Shown here: one piece after another, positions 39,063-48,736 of the stretch
How positions within the stretch are numbered: the first letter of the stretch is position 1
How the letters are laid out: every line of letters begins with the position of its first letter
Assembly (NCBI RefSeq): GCF_001311845.1
Contig: NZ_BBCC01000009.1
Location: forward strand, 1 to 64,000
Direction of reading: 5' to 3'
Origin: Desulfosarcina cetonica JCM 12296
GTDB taxonomy: Bacteria > Desulfobacterota > Desulfobacteria > Desulfobacterales > Desulfosarcinaceae
DNA length: 64,000 nt
The notes under the pieces: generated by a model
What the model saw: the letters and a program-made list of their open reading frames with translations, nothing else
The model's database searches: none
What the model was told of the DNA's origin: nothing
Translations under genes and position numbers: made by a program

Positions 39063-41378
39063 ATGGCAAATGCAGAAATAAGCCTCTCCATCGACGATGA
39101 TGCCGCCGGTAGATCCTTGTCCGAGGCGGAGTACAAAGCCAGAATTCAGGCCATTGGGAGCCGACTGAACGGTACCAACAACCTCAACGACGCTTTGGCG
39201 AACACCAAGGACGAGATCTGTGAGCTGTTCGGTTCCGATCGACTTACCGTTTATGTGGTGGATGGTGTCAAGCGTGAACTGGTATCGCGTTTCAAGTCCG
39301 GCAATGAACTGGCCGAAATTCGCATCCCCATCGCGCAGACCAGCGTGGCCGGGTATGCCGCGCTGAAGCAGGCCCTATTGAACATCAAGGATGCCTACGA
39401 TCAGAATGAACTGACCGCCATTGATCCGAGCCTGCAATTCGATTCCAGCTGGGACCGTCGGAGCGGGTATCGGACCCGGCAGATCCTGGCCTATCCCATC
39501 GTCTATCAGAAGTATCTGATGGGTACCGTGGAGTTGATCAACCACAAATCGGGCGTTGAATTCGGTGCCGCGGAACAGAGCGCGATCCAGGAACTCGCCA
39601 AAATCATGGGCGTGGTCCTTTACAACCAGAAGCGGATCGCCGCCAAGGGTTCAAGAACCAACAACAAGTACGATTACCTGCTGGAAAACCATCTTTTAAC
39701 CCAGAAAGAACTGGCAAAGGCCGCCGTCGAGGCCGCCCAGCGCAAGGAACCGGTTTCCGCCGTCCTGATGAAGGATTACAAGATCCCCAAAAAGGAGATC
39801 GGCAGCGCGCTCGAGAAATACTACAAAACCAATTTCATCGAATACAACGCCAACTACCCCATTCCCGGTGATCTCATCGCGGGCCTCAAGGTACCCTTCA
39901 TGCGCAACAACATCTGGGTGCCCCTGAAGGGTGAGGATAACAAGGTCGTCGTGGCGGTGGACAACCCCTTCGACCTGAAAAAAATTGACGAGATCAAGGC
40001 CCTCTTTCCCGGTCGCCAGGTCACCTTCTACGTCAGTCTCAAACAGGATATTCTCGATTTCATCAAGCTGTTCACCCATGATGAAAAGGAACTGGCCGAA
40101 ATCGATGACATCCTCTCCCAGCTGCAAGTTGAGGCCGATGAGGTGGAAGAGGCCGAGTCCGGCGTCGGCGATGAGGACAGCGCCGTTGTCCAGCTGGTGA
40201 ACAAGATCATTCTGGATGCGTACCATCGCAACGCCTCGGATATTCATATCGAGCCCTATCCGGGCAAACAGAATACTCAGGTGCGCATTCGCGTGGACGG
40301 TGCCTGTACCGTTTACCAGACGATTCCCTTTTCCTATAAGAACGCCGTGGTTTCCCGAATCAAGATCATGTCCGATCTGGATATCGCCGAGCGGCGCCTG
40401 CCCCAGGACGGCAAGATCAAGTTCAAGAAATACGGCGGCAAGGACATTGAGCTACGTGTCGCTACGATCCCCACCCAGGGCGGCCTTGAAGATGTGGTGA
40501 TGCGTATCCTGGCCGCCGGGGAACCCATCCCGCTGGATAAAATGGGTTTCTCCAAGCGGAATTACAAGAACTTTATCAGCGTGATCACCAAACCCTACGG
40601 CCTGATTTTCGTGTGCGGCCCCACCGGTTCCGGTAAAACCACCACGTTGCACTCGGCATTGAGTTTCATCAACAAGACCGAGACAAAGATTTGGACCGCC
40701 GAGGATCCCGTCGAAATCACCCAGCGGGGACTCCGCCAGGTGCAGGTCAAGCCCAAGATCGGGTTTGACTTTGCCGCGGCCATGCGCGCGTTTCTGCGTG
40801 CTGACCCCGATGTCATCATGGTCGGCGAAATGCGCGACAAGGAGACCACCTCCATCGGCATCGAGGCCTCCCTCACCGGCCATCTGGTTTTCTCAACCCT
40901 GCATACCAACAGCGCCCCGGAGAGCATCACCCGTCTGTTGGACATGGGCATGGATCCCTTCAACTTTGCCGATGCCATCCTGTGCATCCTGGCCCAGCGT
41001 CTCGTGCGGACCCTGTGCAAGAACTGCAAGAAGCAGTACCACCCCAGCAAGGAAGAATACGACGAGCTGGTGCGTGAGTATGGTGAAGAGGACTTCAAGG
41101 CCAATCTGGACATTCCCTATACGGACGATTTAATGCTTTCCAAGCCCGAGGGGTGTGATCAATGCGGGAACACCGGCTATCGCGGTCGTATGGGCATCCA
41201 TGAATTGCTCATGGGCACGGATGAGATGAAACAACTGATTCAGAAGAAGATGCCCATGGAGCAGATCCGCAATCAGGCGATCGAGGACGGCATGTGCACC
41301 TTGAAACAGGACGGTATTGAAAAGATTTTTCAAGGCCACTGTGACCTGCTCGAGGTGCGCAAGGTCTGTATCAAGTAA
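39063..41378 (+). CDS. GAF domain - GspE/PilB-type secretion/pilus ATPase
   Basis: 771 residues. An N-terminal GAF-like domain (about 30-190, LFGSDRLTVYVVDGVKRELV and AYPIVYQKYLMGTVELINH) precedes an MshEN/GspE-N-like domain (LLTQKELAKAAVEAAQRKE). The ATPase core has VCGPTGSGKTTTLHSAL (Walker A), TAEDPVEITQRGLRQVQV (Asp box), ADPDVIMVGEMRDKET (Walker B) and the zinc-finger Cys pairs CKNCKK and CDQCG. It powers type IV pilus extension or type II secretion. The fused GAF sensor is uncommon and may tie the motor to a small-molecule signal. No pilus or secretion genes adjoin it. Confidence 0.88.
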   Translation: MANAEISLSIDDDAAGRSLSEAEYKARIQAIGSRLNGTNNLNDALANTKDEICELFGSDRLTVYVVDGVKRELVSRFKSGNELAEIRIPIAQTSVAGYAALKQALLNIKDAYDQNELTAIDPSLQFDSSWDRRSGYRTRQILAYPIVYQKYLMGTVELINHKSGVEFGAAEQSAIQELAKIMGVVLYNQKRIAAKGSRTNNKYDYLLENHLLTQKELAKAAVEAAQRKEPVSAVLMKDYKIPKKEIGSALEKYYKTNFIEYNANYPIPGDLIAGLKVPFMRNNIWVPLKGEDNKVVVAVDNPFDLKKIDEIKALFPGRQVTFYVSLKQDILDFIKLFTHDEKELAEIDDILSQLQVEADEVEEAESGVGDEDSAVVQLVNKIILDAYHRNASDIHIEPYPGKQNTQVRIRVDGACTVYQTIPFSYKNAVVSRIKIMSDLDIAERRLPQDGKIKFKKYGGKDIELRVATIPTQGGLEDVVMRILAAGEPIPLDKMGFSKRNYKNFISVITKPYGLIFVCGPTGSGKTTTLHSALSFINKTETKIWTAEDPVEITQRGLRQVQVKPKIGFDFAAAMRAFLRADPDVIMVGEMRDKETTSIGIEASLTGHLVFSTLHTNSAPESITRLLDMGMDPFNFADAILCILAQRLVRTLCKNCKKQYHPSKEEYDELVREYGEEDFKANLDIPYTDDLMLSKPEGCDQCGNTGYRGRMGIHELLMGTDEMKQLIQKKMPMEQIRNQAIEDGMCTLKQDGIEKIFQGHCDLLEVRKVCIK

Positions 41379-41390
41379 GGGACAAAACCA

Positions 41391-43235
41391 CTACTTGCCA
41401 ATCGGCGTTTCACGGGCAGCCTGGAATTTTTCCAGCTGCCCGTTGTAGTAGCTGCGATTGGCATTGGCCTTCTCGAGGGCCTGTTTGGCGGTTTCGATGG
41501 CGGCCTCGATCCGGCCATTGAGGTATAAACTTTCCGCCAGCGTATCCAGCACCTGGGCCGACGGGTCAATGGCGGCCGCTTTTCGCGAATAGACCAGTGC
41601 CTGCGCAGGGTTGCGAATCGCCGGATCTTTGCTGGTGGCCAACAGCCAGGCATAGTTGTTGAGCACAATGGCATTATCGGGTTCGAGCGCAAGGGCCGAA
41701 CGGTACGCCGCTACCGCCTGGGCATAGCTGTCACGGCTGAAATAAAGATCGCCCAGCATCAAATAGAGACCGGCATCGTGCTCCCCTCCGATGGAGATTG
41801 CTTTGGATATGGCCGATTCGAGCACCCGGGCATTCAGGCGTTCCCCCACCTGACCGAAGTTGAGATGGTAACCGGCCGTTCCCAGCACGATCATGAGTGC
41901 AGCCCATATAGCCAGGCTGATGCGAACCTTGCGGTCATGTTGTCGGATGCATGATGGATTCACTTCACAATGGTTCAAAAAATCGATTCTCTGGCGGATG
42001 CTGAAATGGTGCCAATTGGGTTTGTCGGCAGGATTTCCGGAAGCCACGGCGATCTTATAAAATGTAGAAATCAAAGGTCTGGCGCTATCAAACAGACGGT
42101 AAACGTAGGCATCGGCCTGACGCTCGAAGTTGCGCATGAAATAACCAAACACATAACGAAAATAAACAATAAAAATAAGTATGATAGCTGCGTTGCGCAC
42201 GCCGGTGATGAACGACAGCAAATCGATGCCGGTCATGAAGATGAGCCGGTAAAGGGAATCCGAAAGAATAATGAGATACCCGGCAATGCTGTAGGTCGAA
42301 AAAGCGATAATTGAGAAACCGAGTAGAAACAAAAGATAGAACATCAAATGCCGGCGCTTGACATGCCCGATTTCATGGGCAATGACCGCTTCGATTTCCT
42401 CGGGCGATAGAATGCGCAGCAAGGCTTCGGTCACTAGAATATAGCGAAAACGACCTATCAAGCCCATCACCCCGGCCGTGATCATGCGACCCTCGAAAAG
42501 TGGCCAACGGAGGATATCGGCGACCTTAATCCGGGCGCGTCGGCAGACAGCTTCGATACGCCGGCGGTCATCGCCGGTCTCCAGGGGACGGCAACGCCAA
42601 AATTTCTGGACGATCAATGGGGCCAGTACGGCAGCGACAATCAAAAAAATAAAAAAGTAGGTGATTTCCCCGATGGGTGACGCAAGCATGCGCCGCGGCA
42701 ACTCGAAGGGAAACGCCATGATTAAATCGGCGAGGCCGGAGAAGAGCAGCCATGGCAACAATATCGGTACGCTGAAGGTAATATTGGACGCTACATAGGC
42801 GTTGCGAGTGATTCGGGATCGGTAGATCAGCCGGTAGGCATCATAGGCATTGGCCCACACCATGGATAGGTAGGCGATAAAAAGCGCCAGGAATAAAAGG
42901 GCGCCGATGGTGGGGATCGCGTCGAAAAGGGCGATGCCGGTGATCCATGTCGGCAGGTTCAACGCGTAGATATCCACCGCGAAAAGGCCGATGGCCAGAA
43001 TGGACTGGCGGGTCAGCGCGGAGGAAAATTGCTGGTCCAACAGCCCTTGGGGTGCACGATCGGCCGCAAGCCTTGCAATCCGGCTGAACTGGCGCCTTGA
43101 AACAATAAAGAAGAACAACGCCAGCGATACGAACAACAGCAGGCTATCCAGAGGTGAGAAATTGGTTTGTTCGGCAGGCTGGTAGGTGGAGTAAATCAAC
43201 AGGGCGACGATGAAATAGATGAAATTTCCGAACAT
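41391..43235 (-). CDS. M48 family membrane metallopeptidase with TPR tail
   Basis: 614 residues. At least four membrane helices surround a zinc-peptidase site: AVIAHEIGHVKRRHLM (HExxH) and FERQADAYVYRLFDSA (third ligand Glu/Asp region). The C-terminal 130 residues carry TPR units (LYLMLGDLYFSRDSYAQAVAAY and LVYSRKAAAIDP). This is HtpX/BepA-like quality control, though membrane topology is closer to HtpX. Reads against the preceding ATPase gene, with 12 bases between their ends. Confidence 0.82.
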   Translation of the reverse strand: MFGNFIYFIVALLIYSTYQPAEQTNFSPLDSLLLFVSLALFFFIVSRRQFSRIARLAADRAPQGLLDQQFSSALTRQSILAIGLFAVDIYALNLPTWITGIALFDAIPTIGALLFLALFIAYLSMVWANAYDAYRLIYRSRITRNAYVASNITFSVPILLPWLLFSGLADLIMAFPFELPRRMLASPIGEITYFFIFLIVAAVLAPLIVQKFWRCRPLETGDDRRRIEAVCRRARIKVADILRWPLFEGRMITAGVMGLIGRFRYILVTEALLRILSPEEIEAVIAHEIGHVKRRHLMFYLLFLLGFSIIAFSTYSIAGYLIILSDSLYRLIFMTGIDLLSFITGVRNAAIILIFIVYFRYVFGYFMRNFERQADAYVYRLFDSARPLISTFYKIAVASGNPADKPNWHHFSIRQRIDFLNHCEVNPSCIRQHDRKVRISLAIWAALMIVLGTAGYHLNFGQVGERLNARVLESAISKAISIGGEHDAGLYLMLGDLYFSRDSYAQAVAAYRSALALEPDNAIVLNNYAWLLATSKDPAIRNPAQALVYSRKAAAIDPSAQVLDTLAESLYLNGRIEAAIETAKQALEKANANRSYYNGQLEKFQAARETPIGK

Positions 43236-43265
43236 GATTTGGCGTAGTCCTGTCGGTGAATTTTT

Positions 43266-43846
43266 TTAGGTGGCGATGCCCGTCTTATCGACACGCGACA
43301 CGGGGGCGCGCCCCTTGGGCGCGTGATAATAGCGCGCCTTTTCACTGTAGATGCAGCCGCAGTATTGCTGGCGATACATGCCCAGCCGCTTGGAGGCGTC
43401 GATGCCTGCCCGCCAGCCGTCCCGGAAATCCTGGTAGTAGAAGGGCACGCCGATCGTCTTGCCCACGCTTCGCCGATGGAACGGATCAGATCGTGATTTT
43501 GAAAGCGGCTGTAGAGCAGAGTGGTGGAAAAGGCGTCGAATTTACCCTTTTTGGCGACATGCGCCGTTGAGGTCAGGCGATCGTGATAACAGTATGTGCA
43601 GCGTTCGGCCTCGCGAAAGGCGACATTACGTAAAAAGGTCTCCAGCTCATAGCCGGATTGGTAGATCACCTTGAGATCGATGGCTTGGGCATAGGCTTTG
43701 AGGGCCTCTTCGCGGCGCAGACATTCGGTGAAGGGATGAATATTGTAGCGGTAGAAGAACCCCATGACATCGTGGCGCGCGTTGCGCAGAACATCCAAGG
43801 GATAGATGCTGCACGGGGCGCAGCAGATATGCAGCAGAAGCTTCAT
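43266..43846 (-). CDS. queH: Epoxyqueuosine reductase QueH (one frameshift)
   Basis: About 193 residues. [18 protein letters not shown] opens the QueH/DUF208 family (CC at about 9-10), [10 protein letters not shown] follows, and after a missing base near 43470 (restoring [20 protein letters not shown]) the motif [11 protein letters not shown] appears. The Cys clusters bind the Fe-S cluster and catalyse the last step of queuosine biosynthesis in tRNA. It overlaps yggS by four bases. Confidence 0.85.
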
Positions 43847-44526
43847 TGGCGGGCTCCAAACAGGGCCGTGCCGATGCGCACCAGGGTGGCACCCTCGGCG
43901 ATGGCGACTTCGAAATCGCCGGTCATGCCCATGGAGAGTTCCTGCATGCGGATGCCGGGGATCGCCTGGCGGGCGATGCGGTCTCGCAGGCCCGCCAACC
44001 GACGGAAGAACGGACGCGCCCGTTCAGGCTGGTCAAAAAAAGGGGGCATGGTCATCAGCCCCATCACCTGAAGATGGTCAAGCCGACTGACGGCGGTTAC
44101 CAGATCGACGGCCTCGTCTTCCGTGGTGCCCGACTTGGTCTCCTCCTGGCTGATATTCACCTGAATCAAAACCTGCTGAACCTTTGCCAGTTTTTGGGCT
44201 TCTTTGTTCAGTGCTTCGGCCAGTTTCAACGAGTCGACCGAATGGATCAGGTCGAACATGCGGACGGCGTATTTGGCCTTGTTGGACTGGAGATGGCCGA
44301 TAAAGTGCCAGCTTACCTTGCGGTCGTAAAGCGTATTGAATTTGTCGCGGGCCTCCTGAATGTAGTTCTCACCCACGATCGTAACGCCGGCATCGATGGC
44401 TTCGGCCACGCGCTTGGCTGCCACGGTTTTTGTGACCGCCACCAATTGGCTGCTTCGGGGATCGCGTCCGCAGGCCCTGGCCGCCTCAGCGATCCGTCGC
44501 TGGAGCTTTTCAAGTATCTCTTTCAC
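43843..44526 (-). CDS. yggS: YggS-family PLP-binding protein
   Basis: 227 residues. PLP-binding Lys in LVAVTKTVAAKRVAEAIDAG, VGENYIQEARDKFN, WHFIGHLQSNKAKYAV and LSMGMTGDFEVAIAEGATLVRIGTALFG in segments. These proteins keep pyridoxal-phosphate homeostasis and have no known catalysis. Overlaps both neighbours by four bases (queH and maf), so the three form one minus-strand operon. Confidence 0.92.
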   Translation of the reverse strand: MKEILEKLQRRIAEAARACGRDPRSSQLVAVTKTVAAKRVAEAIDAGVTIVGENYIQEARDKFNTLYDRKVSWHFIGHLQSNKAKYAVRMFDLIHSVDSLKLAEALNKEAQKLAKVQQVLIQVNISQEETKSGTTEDEAVDLVTAVSRLDHLQVMGLMTMPPFFDQPERARPFFRRLAGLRDRIARQAIPGIRMQELSMGMTGDFEVAIAEGATLVRIGTALFGARQ

Positions 44527-45155
44527 ACCGCCACCTCTTTGGCGTTTTTATGGCTCAGGTGGACCGCGCCAAGCTTGAGGAGGATTTCGACCACTTCACA
44601 GACGGGCAGGCCGACCACGTTGGTGTAGGAGCCGTTGATGGCGCGGACCAGGAAGGTGCCCAGTCCTTGGATGGCATAGGCCCCGGCTTTGTCAAAGGGT
44701 TCGCCGGAGTCGATGTACCAGTCAATTTCGGCCGCGCTGAGTTCCTTGAACAATACTTGGGTCTGGGCTGCCGTGCAATGGCAAACGTTTGCCTTTTTAC
44801 AAACGATCGCGTATCCGGTATAAACGAAGTGGGTCTGACCGCTGAGCCGCTCCAGCATTTCACGGGCCTGGCGGGCATCGGCCGGCTTGCCGAGAATGGC
44901 ATCATCGATGGTAACGATCGTGTCCGCCCCGATGATCCAGCTACTCGGGTAGCGGCTGGCGACCTCGTCGGCCTTGGCCTGGGCCAGGGTTGTAACGTAG
45001 TCGGCCGGATTCTTCAATTGGACCGTGTCTTCATCGAAAACGCTGGGAACCACATCAAAGGTCAAGCCGGCCTGCTCGAGCAGGTAGCGTCGACGTGGCG
45101 ATTGGGATGCCAAAATCAATTGTGGGCTGGTGGATTGCATGACGCATTCAATCAT
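44523..45155 (-). CDS. maf: Maf-family nucleoside triphosphate pyrophosphatase
   Basis: 210 residues, with MQSTSPQ (ATG 45140) as an alternative start. LILASQSPRRRYLLEQAG, WIIGADTIVTIDD, LGKPADARQAREMLERLSGQTH and the YIDSGEPFDKAGAYAIQG catalytic loop identify Maf, a house-cleaning dTTP/UTP pyrophosphatase. First gene of the maf-yggS-queH operon. Confidence 0.93.
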   Translation of the reverse strand: MIECVMQSTSPQLILASQSPRRRYLLEQAGLTFDVVPSVFDEDTVQLKNPADYVTTLAQAKADEVASRYPSSWIIGADTIVTIDDAILGKPADARQAREMLERLSGQTHFVYTGYAIVCKKANVCHCTAAQTQVLFKELSAAEIDWYIDSGEPFDKAGAYAIQGLGTFLVRAINGSYTNVVGLPVCEVVEILLKLGAVHLSHKNAKEVAV

Positions 45156-45237
45156 TAAAGGACATTGTTGCGGTGTCGCGGGTGAAGCGCGATGACATTT
45201 CGCATGTTTTCAAAATCGTTATTTTTTACCAAATGCC

Positions 45238-45960
45238 ATGCATAATAACAAGGAACAAAGCGCCAACGCTGATGGCCACCGGCGTTTTTGGGTGATCGGA
45301 GCCGGGCATTTCGGGAAAATCGCCGTCCGTCGGATCGCAAGGCATATCCCCGGCGCAAAAATCAAGGTCGTGGATCGATGCCTGCCAGGATCCGGGCTGG
45401 AGAGTGCCATTCAGGTCCGGGCAGACGGTGTGGCCTGGCTGAAGGAGATGCTCATCCCCGGTGCGCCCGTTGATATGATCGTTCCGGCGATTCCGGTGCA
45501 CGTCGTAGCGGGCTGGATCCGCCTCGTGTTGAGCAACCGTTTCGATGCCCATCCGCTGGCCATTTCGGCAGACTGGCTGGCGCAGCTGCCGCACGCAATG
45601 GCAGCAGGATCAGCGGGCCAAGCCTATGTCAGCCACGCCGACTTCATTTGCCCGGACAATTGCCCCGAGCCGCCGGATCGCTGCACCCACACGGGGAAGC
45701 CCCGGCCCATGGATTTGTTTCGCCTATTGGCAAGGCTTCAACTCGATGACGTATTGCCCATTGTCCTGCGCAGCCATCAACTGCTGCCCGGCGTCGGCGG
45801 ACTTTTGCCGGCCGATCTGTTCAGCGCCTTGAAATTCGCAGAACAGAACTATCGGCGTCCCCTGATGATTGCCACGGCTTGCCGCTGCCATGGTGTTGTG
45901 GATTTCATGCGTCTGATCAAGCGCATTCCCAATATGGAAGAAGGCAGCCGATTTCCTTGA
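45238..45960 (+). CDS. Unknown Rossmann-like protein with Cys-rich motif
   Basis: 240 residues, divergent from maf. FWVIGAGHFGKIAVRRIAR is a GxGxxG dinucleotide-binding start, followed by IKVVDR at the end of strand two. The middle has FICPDNCPEPPDRCTHTG, three Cys in a metal-site-like spacing, and the end ATACRCHGVVDFMRLI has further Cys/His. It is not a recognised oxidoreductase family to me; a redox or metal-linked nucleotide-binding role is only an inference. Conserved-looking composition argues that it is real. Confidence 0.6.
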   Translation: MHNNKEQSANADGHRRFWVIGAGHFGKIAVRRIARHIPGAKIKVVDRCLPGSGLESAIQVRADGVAWLKEMLIPGAPVDMIVPAIPVHVVAGWIRLVLSNRFDAHPLAISADWLAQLPHAMAAGSAGQAYVSHADFICPDNCPEPPDRCTHTGKPRPMDLFRLLARLQLDDVLPIVLRSHQLLPGVGGLLPADLFSALKFAEQNYRRPLMIATACRCHGVVDFMRLIKRIPNMEEGSRFP

Positions 45961-46041
45961 CATTTTTCAGGATACTGGTTAAAAGCAGCCTCACAAACGC
46001 CGTGTCGTCGTGTGCTCCTCAGTAAGTACTCAGTATCCATC

Positions 46042-46128
46042 GCCCGGGTGGCGGAATAGGTAGACGCAAGGGACTTAAAATCCTCGAAGTTTAACTTCGT
46101 GCCGGTTCGATTCCGGCCCCGGGCACCA
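46042..46128 (+). tRNA. tRNA-Leu (anticodon TAA)
   Basis: 87-nt class II tRNA: acceptor GCCCGGG with CCCGGGC, D-arm GGCGGAATAGG, anticodon loop CTTAAAA giving TAA, long variable arm TCGAAGTTTAACTTCG, T-arm GCCGGTTCGATTCCGGC, and encoded CCA. Its 3' end is the left attachment site of the element. Confidence 0.95.
46096..46128 (+). repeat. attL core (33 bp)
   Basis: Runs from TTCGTGCCGG to the CCA end of tRNA-Leu and is repeated exactly at 57239-57271. This is the attachment core at the left junction, and it leaves the tRNA gene intact. Confidence 0.9.
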
Positions 46129-46183
46129 GTAAAAACAGGCATTTGCAAGATTTTGGTGGATGCTTTTTTATTGGTTGCGCCAA

Positions 46184-46208
46184 TTTGCCCCACTTCTGCC
46201 CCACCTTT
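46184..46208. repeat. Subterminal direct repeat, left copy
   Basis: 25 bases (TTTGCCCCACTTCTGCCCCA and CCTTT) match 57063-57087 at 24 of 25 positions. Lies 56 bases inside attL. It has an internal direct repeat GCCCCAC. Could be an integrase arm-binding site; the right copy spans the integrase start codon. Confidence 0.6.
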
Positions 46209-46514
46209 GAAACAATTTTCCCACCGGCCTTTCTAACCAACGCCATCAGTCTTTGGGATTCCCCGTCACCCAAAAAGGTACATTGCGACCTGAATATTTG
46301 CAGAAAAGTTACCCATTGGAATGGGCGTGTTGCATTTTGCAACGACATTCTATGTTTTTGTATAGCTATCAGCTATATTCATCTGTTTTTAAAGGGAAAA
46401 GTACTAAAAATTAAAAAAGGAGGTTTGTGAAAAGATAAATCTGTGTGCATCAAGATCGTCATGACGGCCGAGAGTCCTTAATTATGAACGGCCAAAAAAA
46501 GGAGAAGAATCATA

Positions 46515-46778
46515 ATGTCCCAAAAAGTCGATCTCAGCGACATGGCCGAAAAATGGTCCTCAACCGTGGTTACCCGCACGAAGATCGGGGAGTTCAGCGG
46601 AGGGATGATCACGCCAGGCTACATGGCGAACCTTGATGCTGCCGGCGAAGGCCCCGCAGATAGTTTCATGATGGGCGGTAAAAAATGTTACCGGGTCAAG
46701 AGCCTAATTTCCTGGCTCGAAGCGCGTATAGAGACGGCCGCTCCGCCTAAAACCCCGGCGGCCCATGGTAGAAGATGA
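46515..46778 (+). CDS. Excisionase/AlpA-like winged-helix protein
   Basis: 87 residues with AAAAGGAG upstream. TKIGEFSGGMITPGYMANLDAAGEGPADSF, in pieces, followed by GGKKCYRVKSLISWLEARI, is the layout of small MerR-like helix-turn-helix proteins that serve as recombination directionality factors. First gene at the left end, overlapping the replication gene (ATGATG). It probably drives excision or controls the operon. Confidence 0.7.
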   Translation: MSQKVDLSDMAEKWSSTVVTRTKIGEFSGGMITPGYMANLDAAGEGPADSFMMGGKKCYRVKSLISWLEARIETAAPPKTPAAHGRR

Positions 46779-48736
46779 TGGGCATGCCAGCAACAAAGGG
46801 ACGCCAAGCTGCCGTATCTCTACCGAATAACACCAACGCCGAAGAGTCCCTCATTGTAGCGATGATGCTGGATCCGGACGTTATAGCTGCAGTCAGGGAT
46901 CTTGTCGATCCCGGCGACTTTTACCGGTCGCGACATCAGCCGATTGTCAGGGCGATCTATGATCGTCACGGCAATGACCTGTCTTGTGACCTTATGGGCA
47001 TGGGGTTGTCTTTGGACGGCGAGGCCGCGTACCTCGCTGGGTTGATTGACAAGGTACCGGGGGCTAGCAGTATTCAAACCGCCGTCGAGGCTGCGGAAAA
47101 AATTGCTGCCGATGCGAGGGCACGGCGGCTCGCTGCCGGCATCAGCCAGATAAACCAACGACTTTTTGATCCGTCCGCCAACAAAGATGATGTAGTCAAA
47201 TTCGCGCGGGACACTATTGATGCCGTAATAGCCGATGCGACCAAGGACAACGCATGGCCTGACCCATTGCCGCTGGTGGCGGATGAGCGGCCAGCACCCT
47301 ATCCCATGGATGCGTTGATAGGAATGATTGGCGATGCAGTTCGCGAGGTGACGGAGTTTGTCCAGTGCCCGGCCGCCCTCGCTGTTGGATCGGCCGTGGC
47401 GGCGATTTCCACGGTAGCGGCCGGTCTGGTCGATGTGCGGCGAGACGAAGGGTTGCAGGGGCCGGTTGGTATTGCGGTGATCTGCATCGCTGATTCGGGC
47501 GAACGGAAATCAAGCGCAGACAGCTATTTCACAGGGCCGATAAGAGATTGGGAACTCAGTGTTGCCGATGAGATGGCGCACGAGATTCAGGCTTGGCAGG
47601 CTGATGATACAGCATGGCGGGCTAAGCGTGACGGCATCGTAAACGCAATTCGGTCGGCCGCCCAGCATGACGACGAAACTTCTGAATTAGAAGATAGGCT
47701 GGCCGAGCATGAGGCCCGGCAGCCGGAACGACCACGGGTCCCTCGCCTGCTTATCGGCGACGCAACCACCGAGGCTCTGACATGGCGGCTGGCGCATGTG
47801 TGGTCGGTGGCTGGTGTTCTTTCGTCAGAGGCTGGGATTGTTTTTGGTGGCCACGCCATGGGACGGGAGACAATCATGCGCAACTTGTCAACCCTAAACA
47901 CCCTCTGGGACGGCGCACCCCTTCATATTGACCGGCGCACCACCGATTCCTATACCGTCCCGGCGGCACGGATCACGCTCGGGCTGGCAGTTCAACCCCA
48001 AACCATACAGCGATTTGTTGACGGCTCACAGGGGTTGGCACGTAGCATTGGATTCCTGGCCCGGTTCTTGATCGCCTGGCCGGAATCAACTCAAGGCACC
48101 CGGATGTATCGCCCGGCACCCAAGGGCTGGCCGGCCCTAAATCGATTCCACGACCGGCTCCGTGTACTACTCGACTTCCCGGTGCCGTTCGATGACGCGG
48201 GCAAACTGACACCTACCGTCCTTGATCTTTCACCCGACGCCAAAATTGTGGATAAGGTTCCATGACGACATCGAGCGCGAACTGGCCGATACCGGCGAAT
48301 TGGGTGACGTGCGCGACGTCGGATCAAAGGCCGCCGACAATGCCGCGCGGCTGGCAGCACTGTTCCATGTGTTTGACCATGGCCCCCAGGGCGAGGTTGG
48401 CCAGGAACATATGCAGGCGGCTGCCCGCATCGTGACATGGCATGTGTTCGAGGCTCGGCGGTTCTTGCGGCGGGTTTCGTCGGAAACCGAAGGGCAAGGC
48501 GATGCAGTGATGCTCGACGCCTGGTTGATTGATCGATGCCAGCAGGATGGGGTGATATCGATACCTATCAGCACCATCCAAAAATCCGGCCCGAACCGAC
48601 TACGGAAAAAAGCCGCGTTGAATGCGGCCCTGGCCGAACTGGAAGATGCCAACCGGTTTAAGTTGACCACGGCTGGCAAAAAAAAATCGTCAAAATAAAT
48701 CCCAAACTGTTGGAGGTGGCAGATGGCGCTGCATGA
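46775..48736 (+). CDS. DnaB_N - DUF3987 replication/helicase-like protein (two frameshifts)
   Basis: About 653 residues. The N-terminal part (residues 15-130: NTNAEESLIVAMMLDPDVIAAV, FYRSRHQPIVRAIYD, YLAGLIDKVPGASSI) matches the DnaB helicase N-terminal domain. The rest is DUF3987-like, with VICIADSGERKSSADSYF in place of a P-loop and GHAMGRETIMRNLST later. One extra A near 48241-48245 splits it before LWIRFHDDIERELAD, and one missing A near 48681-48689 restores KKKIVKINPKLLEVADG and the stop at 48736. It presumably initiates replication of the excised element. DnaB_N fused to DUF3987 is an informative architecture. Confidence 0.75.
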
